Assembly: GCA_038227045.1 (NCBI GenBank)
Contig: JBBRQD010000018.1
Coordinates: 6,055 to 70,054 of the forward strand
Reading direction: 5' to 3'
Source: JANXLS01 sp038227045
GTDB taxonomy: Bacteria; Planctomycetota; SZUA-567; H5-PLA8
DNA length: 64,000 nt
The notes under the pieces are model-generated. The model saw nothing but the letters and a program-made list of their open reading frames with translations, was not told the DNA's origin and did not search any database. Shown here piece by piece: positions 8,772 to 17,031 of the stretch (the first letter of the stretch is position 1; every line of letters starts with the position of its first letter). The position numbers were made by a program, and so were the translations under genes.

Positions 8772-10754
8772 TTATTTGCGCTCGCCCTGCGAAATATGCA
8801 CGGCGAGAATTGACAAATCCGCCGGTGTGACGCCGTCCAAGCGTAGCGCCTGTCCAAACGTGCGCGGCCGGTGCTTGTTTAATTTTTCGATCGCTTCGCG
8901 CGGCAAACCGCCGACCGTTTTGTAGTCCACCGCCTCCGGGATAATGCGGTTCTCCAAATCGCGGAGCCGCTCTACTTGCTCCGTTTGGCGCTTCAAATAT
9001 CCCTCGTATTTCGCCTCGATCTGCACGGCCTCCGCCACAGGATTCAGGACGCCGCCCGTGTCTGCGCCGAGATGGATTTGTCCCGCCTCATCTACCGAAA
9101 TCCCGACCTTTTCCAGCGAATTCTCGGGCATTCGCAGCGTGTCCCAATACGATTTGTGGTTTCCCGCGGGACGATGCGTTTTTAGATACGCTGACGCAGA
9201 CTCGATCGCGGCACGTTTCGCGTCGCCCGCTTCAAGTGCGGGGGCGTCCAGAAGGCCCAAACGGCGCGCGTGCCCGGACAGCCGCCGGTCGGCGTTGTCC
9301 TGGCGCAGTAACAGACGATATTCGCTGCGAGAGGTGAACAATCGGTACGGCTCGACGATCTCCTTCGTTACCAGGTCGTCGATCATGATGCCGATGTAGG
9401 CTTCGTCGCGCCCCAGGACGAATGTGTCCTTGCCGCGCGTTTTCACTTGCAGCGCCGCGTTGACGCCAGCGACGAGTCCCTGCCCCGCCGCTTCCTCGTA
9501 GCCGCTGGTTCCGTTGATCTGACCGGCGAGATAGAGATTTTCCACACGCCGCGTGGCGAGCGTTTGCACGATTTGATGCGGTGGAACCATGTCGTACTCG
9601 ATCGCATAACCGAAACGCAGCACCTCGGCGTTCTCGCATCCGGGAACGCTGCGCACGACTTCAAACTGAACTTCCGGCGGGAGGCTCGTCGACAGCCCGT
9701 TGACGTAATATTCCTCGGTGTCCGAACCCTCCGGTTCGAGAAATATCTGGTGGCTTTCCTTGTCGCCGAATTTCACGATCTTGTCTTCGACCGAGGGGCA
9801 ATAGCGCGGCCCGAGGCTTTTGATCTGCCCCGTGTACAGCGGCGCGCGGTGCAGATTCGCGCGGATCAATTCGTGCGTGCGCGCGCTCGTGCGCGTGAGG
9901 AAACAGGCGAGACTCGGGCGTTCGATTTTTTTCGTGCGATAACTGAAAGGAGGCGCTGGAATCTCGCCCCACTGGGCTTCGAGTCCGTCGAAATTCAACG
10001 ATCGCCCATTCAAGCGCGGCGGCGTGCCGGTCTTCAGGCGGCGCAGTTCGAACCCCAGCGCTTCGAGCGAACCCGACAAACTCATCGCCGCGACTTCGCC
10101 CGCGCGCCCGCCGCGGCTCTGTTTCGTGCCTTGATGGATCAGGCCGCGCAGAAACGTGCCGGTCGTGAGAATCACCGTTTCGGCCGTATACGTCAGCCCG
10201 CTTCCGCCGCGAATCCCGGCGACGCGGAGCGTGTTCGCGTCCGGCGCGGCTGTGTTCAATTCATCCGGCGCGACGCCCTCGCGCAATTTCTTCAAGCGCT
10301 CGCGATAGCGTTCGACGTTCGCGTTTCCGCCGCCCAGTTCTTCGACGAGCAGTTCCTCGATCATCTCCTGCCGCAGCGTTAAATTCGGCGTGCGTTCGAT
10401 GAGTTGCTTCATCAAAATCGCGTAGAGCCGTTTGTCGCATTGAGCGCGAGGCGACTGCACGGCCGGCCCCCTCGAACGGTTCAACATGCGGAATTGAATT
10501 CCCGAACGATCCGTAATCAAACCCTGTGCGCCACCGAGCACATCGACCTCGCGCACGGCGATGCCTTTGGCGGTTCCGCCGATGGCCGGATTGCACGACA
10601 TTTGCGCGACGGATTCGAGCGCGATCGTGGTCAGCAGCGTGCGGCAGCCCATCCGCGCCGCAGCCAGAGCCGCTTCGCAGCCGGCGTGCCCGGCCCCGAC
10701 GACGATCACATCGTAGTGGCATTCCGTGTTGAGGGAAAATGGTTCGCGATTCAT
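8772..10754 (-). CDS. mnmG: tRNA uridine-5-carboxymethylaminomethyl modification enzyme MnmG
   Basis: 660 aa. With MnmE it installs the cmnm5 group on the wobble uridine of several tRNAs, using FAD, NADH and methylene-tetrahydrofolate. The FAD-binding motif GAGHAGCEAA is at residues 21-30. Both conserved redox cysteines are present, in MSCNPAIGG and GPRYCPSVEDK. The C-terminal helical domain that binds MnmE is intact (PRTFGQALRLDGVTPADL). I place the start at ATG 10754; a TTG start at 10781 would add nine residues. A little longer than E. coli MnmG (629 aa), partly because of an insertion near residues 155-190. No mnmE is in the window. Confidence 0.96.
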   Translation of the reverse strand: MNREPFSLNTECHYDVIVVGAGHAGCEAALAAARMGCRTLLTTIALESVAQMSCNPAIGGTAKGIAVREVDVLGGAQGLITDRSGIQFRMLNRSRGPAVQSPRAQCDKRLYAILMKQLIERTPNLTLRQEMIEELLVEELGGGNANVERYRERLKKLREGVAPDELNTAAPDANTLRVAGIRGGSGLTYTAETVILTTGTFLRGLIHQGTKQSRGGRAGEVAAMSLSGSLEALGFELRRLKTGTPPRLNGRSLNFDGLEAQWGEIPAPPFSYRTKKIERPSLACFLTRTSARTHELIRANLHRAPLYTGQIKSLGPRYCPSVEDKIVKFGDKESHQIFLEPEGSDTEEYYVNGLSTSLPPEVQFEVVRSVPGCENAEVLRFGYAIEYDMVPPHQIVQTLATRRVENLYLAGQINGTSGYEEAAGQGLVAGVNAALQVKTRGKDTFVLGRDEAYIGIMIDDLVTKEIVEPYRLFTSRSEYRLLLRQDNADRRLSGHARRLGLLDAPALEAGDAKRAAIESASAYLKTHRPAGNHKSYWDTLRMPENSLEKVGISVDEAGQIHLGADTGGVLNPVAEAVQIEAKYEGYLKRQTEQVERLRDLENRIIPEAVDYKTVGGLPREAIEKLNKHRPRTFGQALRLDGVTPADLSILAVHISQGERK

Positions 10755-10805
10755 GTTGTACGTCCAGACGCTTCGCGCCAAAAATTCAGGCGCGTCTTTG
10801 CCGCA

Positions 10806-12899
10806 TTATTTCACGGTATTGAATATAACCGAGCGTCCGGCATTTTTAACGGTCAACTTCACTTTTCCGGCGTAAACATTTCCGCCGAGCACGATCATCG
10901 CCGTCATGTCGCGCAAAATCTTTTCATCATAGGGCCCGGCCAATTCGCCCGGCAGATTGAGATCGCCATACGATCCGTCCATGGACGTTTCGACGACGAG
11001 CGTCCGCTCGTTTCCGGTCACCGGATTCAAGCGAGTCGTGACTCTCGCGCCATCGATCCGCGCGCGCCCGGATTCGTCCAATGCCACCGCGCGCGCGATG
11101 CCGCACGCGAATGCGCCCAGACGCATGGCCGCCGGATTGAACGTTTTCGGGACTAAAAGAAACGCTTTCATCTCGATTCGATACCGTCCACCCGGAGATC
11201 CTGCGAGCCGCGCGCTGAGTTTGGAAACCCGCATCGCCAGCGGCGCGAACGCGTTCGCTCCATTCAACGGAGTCGATCCCGCCATGTTCGGATTGCTGCC
11301 CCATGCGAGTTCCAACGCGTTGCTGAATCCGTCGCCATCCGCGTCGCCGCCGCCGTCGGCGTTCGATATTCCTTCTGGTGCAGGCAGTATCGTCACGCTA
11401 AGGGACTCCGATTCCGAGCGTCCGCCCGGCACTTGAGCCGTCACTATAGCCGTATAAATTCCCGGCGCGGCGAACGCGTGCACGGTCACTGCGCCGGTTG
11501 CGGGCGCCGTACCGTCGCCAAAATCCCAGCTCCAGGCGATGCCCCGCGCTTCGGTCGCCGCACCGAATTGAACAGGCCAGCCCGCAAAAGCGACAGCGGG
11601 CGCGGCATACGGCCCGCTCGTGATGAGCAAACCCGTTACGGCCTCCACGTCAAATTTCAACAAATTTGGAACGGTATAATTCACTCGATCGCTGGGAAAG
11701 AACTGCACCGTCAGTGTCAGCGGTCCTGCATTCACCCACGTGCCGAACGGTGGATAGTAAACGAGTTGTCCCGGCGTGTCCGCCACGGCGTTCAGGATTG
11801 TTTCGTCCAGCGGCGTGTTCGCGCGAATGTTTTTCGGCGGATTCCACGCCACGTGAGGATTGCCTTTTTGGACATTCAATTGAACGAACACCGGCGGTTG
11901 AATCACGCCCGTTGAGCCGGGTGTAAATTGCACGGACAACGTATGCGAGCCCGCATTCAACACGGTACCCAACGGCGGCGAGTAGCTGAATTGACCGGGC
12001 TCGGGTGAGGTGGCATTGAGCTGCACGGCGCTCAGCGGGGCGGGATACACGATATCGGCCGGATTGTTCCATACCACTTCGGTGGGCACGCCGATGTCGA
12101 ACTCGATGGGCGCACCCATCGCGGCCGACCAATTTCCAGCGTTCACTCCCGAATCGTGAAACGCTTCTTCGGTCAGAATAAAATCGCACGCGTAATGCCC
12201 GTGCGTCATCGCCAGCGTTCCGGGCAGCGCGCGCGTCGGTTCCCATTCGCCGTAAATGCCCATGGGCAGCGCGGGAAACGACATGTCGTACGCAGGGTTT
12301 CCTGCGGTTACGGGCAGAACGAAATTAAATATCGGCCCGTCGTTTTGAGATGGCGTGCGTTGACTGGTCCGCCAGAGCACGTGGAAACTGTTGTCCCCTT
12401 CGAAGCGCCCCGTGAAGCCGCCTTGCGCGTCGGTGATGAAAAAGCCGATGATCAAGTATCCGGAGTACGCGTAGTTGGGATCGTCTTTGTGCGCGAAATA
12501 ATCGTCGTCTTTCGCATTGGCCGGATTCGGATACGCGCGCCACCAGCGCCCGAGCAAACCCAGGCGCTCGTTGGTGGCGTCGTCACCACCACCGGCCGGA
12601 TTCAACTTCGAATTCCGTCCCCCCAATTTGATCTGGTACGCAAAGTTCGGCTTTAGCCCGGCCGCTTGAATCAGCCCGGCGAGATACGGTGCGCCCGCGG
12701 GATCGAGCGTGACTTTCACCTGCGCGTTCGCATAGGAAAACTGTTGGATATATGACGCGCCGAAGACCTGCCCGTTGCAGTCCTTGAAGCGGTATGTGCC
12801 GCCGGTAATGGGCTGCGGAACAACCTCCAGCGCCGCGGCGTGTCCGCCTAACAACGCCATCGCACCAATTAGAATCAACCCCGGCCGAATGCTAATCAT
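10806..12899 (-). CDS. Secreted protein with Ig-like repeats, PKD domain and calcium-type loops
   Basis: 697 aa from ATG 12899 (GGAG just upstream; the longer frame would bury the signal peptide). After the signal peptide (ILIGAMALLGGHAAAL) comes an unrecognised beta-rich N-terminal region (about 25-280), then two tandem Ig-like modules of the kind common in environmental bacteria (PGQFSYSPPLGTVLNAGSHT and PGQLVYYPPFGTWVNAGPLT), a PKD domain (SWDFGDGTAP ... AFAAPGIYTAIV) and a thrombospondin-type-3-like loop (DADGDGFSNALELAWGSNP). The C-terminal 130 residues are unrecognised. Probably extracellular or surface-bound; function unknown. It lies 51 bp upstream of mnmG on the same strand. Confidence 0.8.
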   Translation of the reverse strand: MISIRPGLILIGAMALLGGHAAALEVVPQPITGGTYRFKDCNGQVFGASYIQQFSYANAQVKVTLDPAGAPYLAGLIQAAGLKPNFAYQIKLGGRNSKLNPAGGGDDATNERLGLLGRWWRAYPNPANAKDDDYFAHKDDPNYAYSGYLIIGFFITDAQGGFTGRFEGDNSFHVLWRTSQRTPSQNDGPIFNFVLPVTAGNPAYDMSFPALPMGIYGEWEPTRALPGTLAMTHGHYACDFILTEEAFHDSGVNAGNWSAAMGAPIEFDIGVPTEVVWNNPADIVYPAPLSAVQLNATSPEPGQFSYSPPLGTVLNAGSHTLSVQFTPGSTGVIQPPVFVQLNVQKGNPHVAWNPPKNIRANTPLDETILNAVADTPGQLVYYPPFGTWVNAGPLTLTVQFFPSDRVNYTVPNLLKFDVEAVTGLLITSGPYAAPAVAFAGWPVQFGAATEARGIAWSWDFGDGTAPATGAVTVHAFAAPGIYTAIVTAQVPGGRSESESLSVTILPAPEGISNADGGGDADGDGFSNALELAWGSNPNMAGSTPLNGANAFAPLAMRVSKLSARLAGSPGGRYRIEMKAFLLVPKTFNPAAMRLGAFACGIARAVALDESGRARIDGARVTTRLNPVTGNERTLVVETSMDGSYGDLNLPGELAGPYDEKILRDMTAMIVLGGNVYAGKVKLTVKNAGRSVIFNTVK

Positions 12900-12992
12900 G
12901 CTGCTCCGAACAAAAATAGGAGGGGCGGCACTCTTGCCGCCCTTGCGTCTTATCCTGCCCATGTGAGTGACACTTGCCGCCGTTTAGATTGC

Positions 12993-15900
12993 TCATGGTT
13001 CGAATGCCGCATCCATATCTTCGTCGGGCGGCGAATCGATGTCGGGATTGGCCGCGCGCTTCATGACCGAGTTTCGCGCAAACGTCTTCGACGGTTCAAT
13101 CACGATCGTGCCCAGTTCTTTGCGCTCGCCCGCTTTGACTTCGAACTCCGCGGCCACGACGTCCTCCATTTGCTCCTGGCTGCCGCGCATCGAATCGTAC
13201 ACAGTGGCCGAGGCAACGATCGTGTACTTCCCGGGGACCAGCCCGCTGATCAAGGTCATGCTGCTGATGCTGGCCGGCGCCAGGAATGGCGGCAGAACCC
13301 CGATGACACGCAGTTTGTTCGCCGATCCGCCCGCCTGATTGCGCGGGCGCTGATAAAAGTTGTACAGCCCCGAACAATACTCCCCTTTGATGGTCAGCGT
13401 CACATTCGTTTGCACGCCGGCATTTTTTCCGTTCGAATCGACCGCGCTTTTCCGGAACACAAATTTCACGGTGGCCGAAGCGGACGTATCCGGAAATGAA
13501 AGCTTCGCCGCATCCTCCAATTTCAATTCGGAGAATAATTTCGGCTCTTTGATTTCAAATGGATCGGAGTAGCTGTTGCATTCGACGCGGCTCGCGAACT
13601 TTTCGGCATCTTTTTTCGCGGCGTTTCCCGTGCGGCGATTTTCTAACGCGACATAAGCCCGGTACACGCCCGGCTTGACGCCCCAGAATTCGGCTTTGCC
13701 GTCCGCGTCGATGTACGAGAAACCCGCATACCCCAAACTGGCGGATGCGTTCCGGCTTCTTTTTTCGGCAATGTCCTTGTCGTACAAATACGCCATGCGC
13801 CCCTTCAGCGCCGGGTCGAGTTGCACGGCGCATCCGCCTTTTTTCACCAGTTCCAAATTCATGTCCGTTTTCGATTCGCCGATCAATTCAAGTTCGCGCG
13901 GCGCCCTGACCGAAAGCAGCGGCGCTTCGGCGGTGAGGACGTAATTATCCGGCGCCAGCCCGCCAATGGAAAACTCGCCCGATCCGCCCGCGCTTACGGT
14001 GAACGCCGCGCTGTCCCGCGTTCGCCGCAAGGTCACGACTGCGTTTTCCATACCTGCACCGGCCGGCGCATTCAGCTTGCCGGAGACCGTCAGGCCTTTG
14101 CGCATCATTACCACGACCTGCGTTTCCGTGTCGGGCAGGATCGACACGCGAACCGGATCGGCGAGATAATAACCGTCCCGCATGACGAGAATCCGCCGCA
14201 GGCCGACGCTCATCCCCGCCAACAGAACTTCGCCTTTGGCATCGGATGCTTTCTTCAGCGATTTGAACCGGCGGTAGTAGTTGTAAAAATAATTGTAATT
14301 CACATTGGGCGCGGAATCGACGGATGCGCCCGAAATGGGCTTGCCGGCTTCGTCGACGATGCGCATGCGCAGATCGCCGTATTTCATTTTTTCGAGCTTG
14401 ATCTCGATGTTGCCCGTGTCGACGCCCGGGGCGGAGCAATCGAACTCCGCATTTTTATAGCCGGGCACTTTGATGCGAATCGTGCCGCCGAATCCCAATC
14501 CGCCATTGTGAATCTGGAAGGTGCCGTCCGCGTTCAAATTGGTTCCGGTGCTGCCTCCGTTGGCCATTTGATAATAAACAGTGGAGTGCGCCAGCGCCTC
14601 CCCCGCGGCTCCGATGACTTTTCCCTTGAGGAACGTGGGATCGGCAGCCTTTGCCGCGGCCGATAGCGTGGGGAAGATCATCGCCGGAAGTTCGGTTGTT
14701 TTTCCGGCCTCCACCGAAATACCGCAAATCAAAAACACCTGTTGTATCCGGGCCGGAAGCTGCCGGAAGACCAGCAACGCGTATTTCCCGGGCGTCAAAT
14801 TTTTGACGGTGATATCTTTCGCTTCTTCGGACTCACCGGAGCGGCGAATAATCATGCGGCGTTGATAGGTCATTAAATTTCGCGCCTCGTCAAAGGTGTT
14901 CAGCCCGCGAATATATCCCAGCACTTCCTGCGGAACGTCGGCCTGAGCGTTTTCGTCTTCGGGGATGGGAAATGCGGTAATGTTGTCGGAGATTGGCTTT
15001 CCATTCGCGGCGTTCGCCTTGAACGCGATGGTGCCGCCCACGTCGAGCGCGACTTCGCCCAGATCGGCCTTGCCGCCGGGCGGAATTTCCACGGTCAGCG
15101 TCTTCGGCGCGTTGCTAGGGCATTTGATCGTGATGCGGTGTTTCCCGGCGCGCAAATTGTCCAGCGTGATCCTGCCGTTTTCATCGGTTTCGTTCTGGGG
15201 CTTTTGGCGGAAACGGTTGTTGCGGATCTTCTCCGCCTGAACCTTGCGCTGCCTGCGCTCACCCTCGGGACCGTCGTACAGAAAATCCTCCTCGACGAAC
15301 ACTTTCACGTTCTTAAGCAGCACCGGTATTTTCGGATCCAAGGCCTCTTTTTTCGGCTCTACTTCGCTGGGATTCGGTTTCTTGGGGTCGTCGGGCTTGG
15401 CTTTGATCTGTTGCTTGGCCGCCTGCAATTCCTCGGCGGTTTTAGGTTCGGCGATGCCTCTCAGCGCGAACGTGCATTTGCCGGGAAGCGCGGTGGAAAC
15501 GGTGACCGCGGATGCAACGGTGGTTTGCTTTTCGCGCACGCGGATCGTCGCGCCTTCAATGGGCATGCCGCCGTTCGACCACGCCGCGCAGATATACACG
15601 CCATCGCCCACGCCTTCGATCAACACGTCGCCCGCGACATCGGTGGTTCCGGTGGCTATCGGACGCATGGATTGGTTTTCGCCGCGGGCATCCAACAGAT
15701 CGGCGTTGAAATAGGAGGCCGAATACAGAACGAATTCGGCGTCTTTGACGGGCTTGCCGTCCTTGTCGCGCACCGAGCCTTTGACCGATCCGCCTTTGGA
15801 AAGCGAAAACAAGAGCGGCATCTTTCCACCGCGCACGTTCGCCACGAGGCTGGAATAGCTGGTTCCGTTGTACGACACTTCGCCGGCGACCCAGCACTTC

Positions 15901-16376
15901 TGCCAATTGAAACTGAACGTGCTGGTGCCTGGCTTCAGATCTTCAATTTCCGCCGTACCGTCCGCTTCGAGTTTCAGCGGCGGAATCGTGCGATTGCTTT
16001 GTTGATACCGATCCGAAGTATCCCACACGCTGACGGTTGCCTCGGCGCCATCGACCGGTTTTCCGTTGCGGTCGAACGCCATGAGCCGCGCGCCGGAATG
16101 GAACAGCAGCCCGAGCAGGCGCGCCGCGGCCGCGCGCGTTTCAACGTCATTCGACGCAAGCGCTCTTTCAAGCGCGGGGCGGGCGGCTTCTCCCTGCGCG
16201 GCGAGTTTTCCGGCAGCCTCCGCGCGGTCGTCGAAATCGTCACCGCTGAGCTTCTCGATCCAGCCGTCGAAGTCGGGCGAAACTGGGCCGCCCGCAACCG
16301 CGGCGTGTGCCGCGGCCTGGAGCGTCATCGCCAGAATCAGAAGTGCGAGAGTGTGCGTGGCGCGCTTGAGTGCCAT
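12993..16376 (-). CDS. Very large secreted protein with HEAT-like N-terminus and carboxypeptidase-regulatory-like domains
   Basis: 1127 aa from ATG 16376, preceded by a GGGGGG ribosome binding site; the upstream part of the frame has no signal peptide. The signal peptide ends near AAAHAAVAGG. Residues about 30-90 resemble a HEAT repeat (DFDDRAEAAGKLAAQGEAAR). The rest is a chain of beta-sandwiches of the carboxypeptidase-regulatory type, recognisable by repeated pieces such as DRNGKPVDGAEATV, DKDGKPVKDAEFVLYS, GAAGEALAHSTVYYQ and DEAGKPISGASVDSA, each followed by a GxxxIxxLxPGxY-like strand. These domains are usually structural. Probably cell-surface or periplasmic; no catalytic motif seen. 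Confidence 0.8.
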   Translation of the reverse strand: MALKRATHTLALLILAMTLQAAAHAAVAGGPVSPDFDGWIEKLSGDDFDDRAEAAGKLAAQGEAARPALERALASNDVETRAAAARLLGLLFHSGARLMAFDRNGKPVDGAEATVSVWDTSDRYQQSNRTIPPLKLEADGTAEIEDLKPGTSTFSFNWQKCWVAGEVSYNGTSYSSLVANVRGGKMPLLFSLSKGGSVKGSVRDKDGKPVKDAEFVLYSASYFNADLLDARGENQSMRPIATGTTDVAGDVLIEGVGDGVYICAAWSNGGMPIEGATIRVREKQTTVASAVTVSTALPGKCTFALRGIAEPKTAEELQAAKQQIKAKPDDPKKPNPSEVEPKKEALDPKIPVLLKNVKVFVEEDFLYDGPEGERRQRKVQAEKIRNNRFRQKPQNETDENGRITLDNLRAGKHRITIKCPSNAPKTLTVEIPPGGKADLGEVALDVGGTIAFKANAANGKPISDNITAFPIPEDENAQADVPQEVLGYIRGLNTFDEARNLMTYQRRMIIRRSGESEEAKDITVKNLTPGKYALLVFRQLPARIQQVFLICGISVEAGKTTELPAMIFPTLSAAAKAADPTFLKGKVIGAAGEALAHSTVYYQMANGGSTGTNLNADGTFQIHNGGLGFGGTIRIKVPGYKNAEFDCSAPGVDTGNIEIKLEKMKYGDLRMRIVDEAGKPISGASVDSAPNVNYNYFYNYYRRFKSLKKASDAKGEVLLAGMSVGLRRILVMRDGYYLADPVRVSILPDTETQVVVMMRKGLTVSGKLNAPAGAGMENAVVTLRRTRDSAAFTVSAGGSGEFSIGGLAPDNYVLTAEAPLLSVRAPRELELIGESKTDMNLELVKKGGCAVQLDPALKGRMAYLYDKDIAEKRSRNASASLGYAGFSYIDADGKAEFWGVKPGVYRAYVALENRRTGNAAKKDAEKFASRVECNSYSDPFEIKEPKLFSELKLEDAAKLSFPDTSASATVKFVFRKSAVDSNGKNAGVQTNVTLTIKGEYCSGLYNFYQRPRNQAGGSANKLRVIGVLPPFLAPASISSMTLISGLVPGKYTIVASATVYDSMRGSQEQMEDVVAAEFEVKAGERKELGTIVIEPSKTFARNSVMKRAANPDIDSPPDEDMDAAFEP

Positions 16377-16541
16377 TCGTGGCCCCCCCTTAAATACAAT
16401 CGTGCCATAAGCGCCCGAAACTGCCGATTCTCTATATCTATAACGGAGAACCACGTGCGAACTTGTGCGCTAGACGTGGATTCTAACGCGATTGTCATAA
16501 AAGGTGGATAATTAAATCTTTTTTTCAGCGGTGCGACCCCG

Positions 16542-17030
16542 TCAGCGGGGTGACTGGGCTTCTGCCAGCACGGCCTTCTCCTGGATCGCGAACATTGTTC
16601 GGCGTTTTGCGGGCGTCGTATCGTCGTAGCCCATGCAGTGCAAAAAGCCGTGCACGCACAGGCGCGTCACTTCTTCCGCAACGGAAATCCGGCGCTCGGC
16701 GGCTTCGCGCTGCGCGGTCTCGAAACCGATCAGCACGTCGCCCAAATGAAAACTGCCGCGCTCGTGATCGAAATCGGCGATGGGGAACGACAGCACGTCG
16801 GTCGGGCCTTCGTGCCGCATGAATGTCTGATTTTTTTCAGCCATCGCGGCGTCATCGATCAGGCTCACGTCGAGGCTCAGGCAATTGTATTTGAATGCTT
16901 CGGGACAGCGTTTCGGCGGGATCATGGCCCATGCACGCAGACATGCGACTCCCAGTTCCGCCTTGCCGGGCCGGGCCGGCGAGCCTTTTGCGCGCGTGAC
17001 AAGCAGTTTCATTTCGGGCGTTCGGTTCAT
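16542..17030 (-). CDS. ybeY: Endoribonuclease YbeY, with third metal ligand changed to Asp
   Basis: 162 aa from ATG 17030, which follows the TAG stop of the upstream gene after one base; the frame itself extends further upstream inside that gene. YbeY is a single-strand endoribonuclease needed for 16S rRNA 3-prime maturation and 70S quality control. The family signature HGxLHxxGYDH reads HGFLHCMGYDD here: His127 and His131 are kept but the third zinc ligand is Asp137. An Asp can ligate zinc in this position in some metzincin-like peptidases, so the enzyme may still be active. The upstream GPTDVLSFP segment is conserved. It is the last gene of a run with pgpH-like and phoH, the common neighbourhood. 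Confidence 0.92.
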   Translation of the reverse strand: MNRTPEMKLLVTRAKGSPARPGKAELGVACLRAWAMIPPKRCPEAFKYNCLSLDVSLIDDAAMAEKNQTFMRHEGPTDVLSFPIADFDHERGSFHLGDVLIGFETAQREAAERRISVAEEVTRLCVHGFLHCMGYDDTTPAKRRTMFAIQEKAVLAEAQSPR

Positions 17031-17031
17031 T

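Noticed and set aside
9447..10382. 311-codon plus-strand open frame opposite mnmG
   Set aside because: MnmG is complete on the other strand; the product is Arg/Ala/Gln-rich noise.
15138..16511. 457-codon plus-strand open frame opposite the large secreted protein
   Set aside because: The minus-strand gene has a signal peptide and repeated domains; no start signal or domain supports the plus frame.
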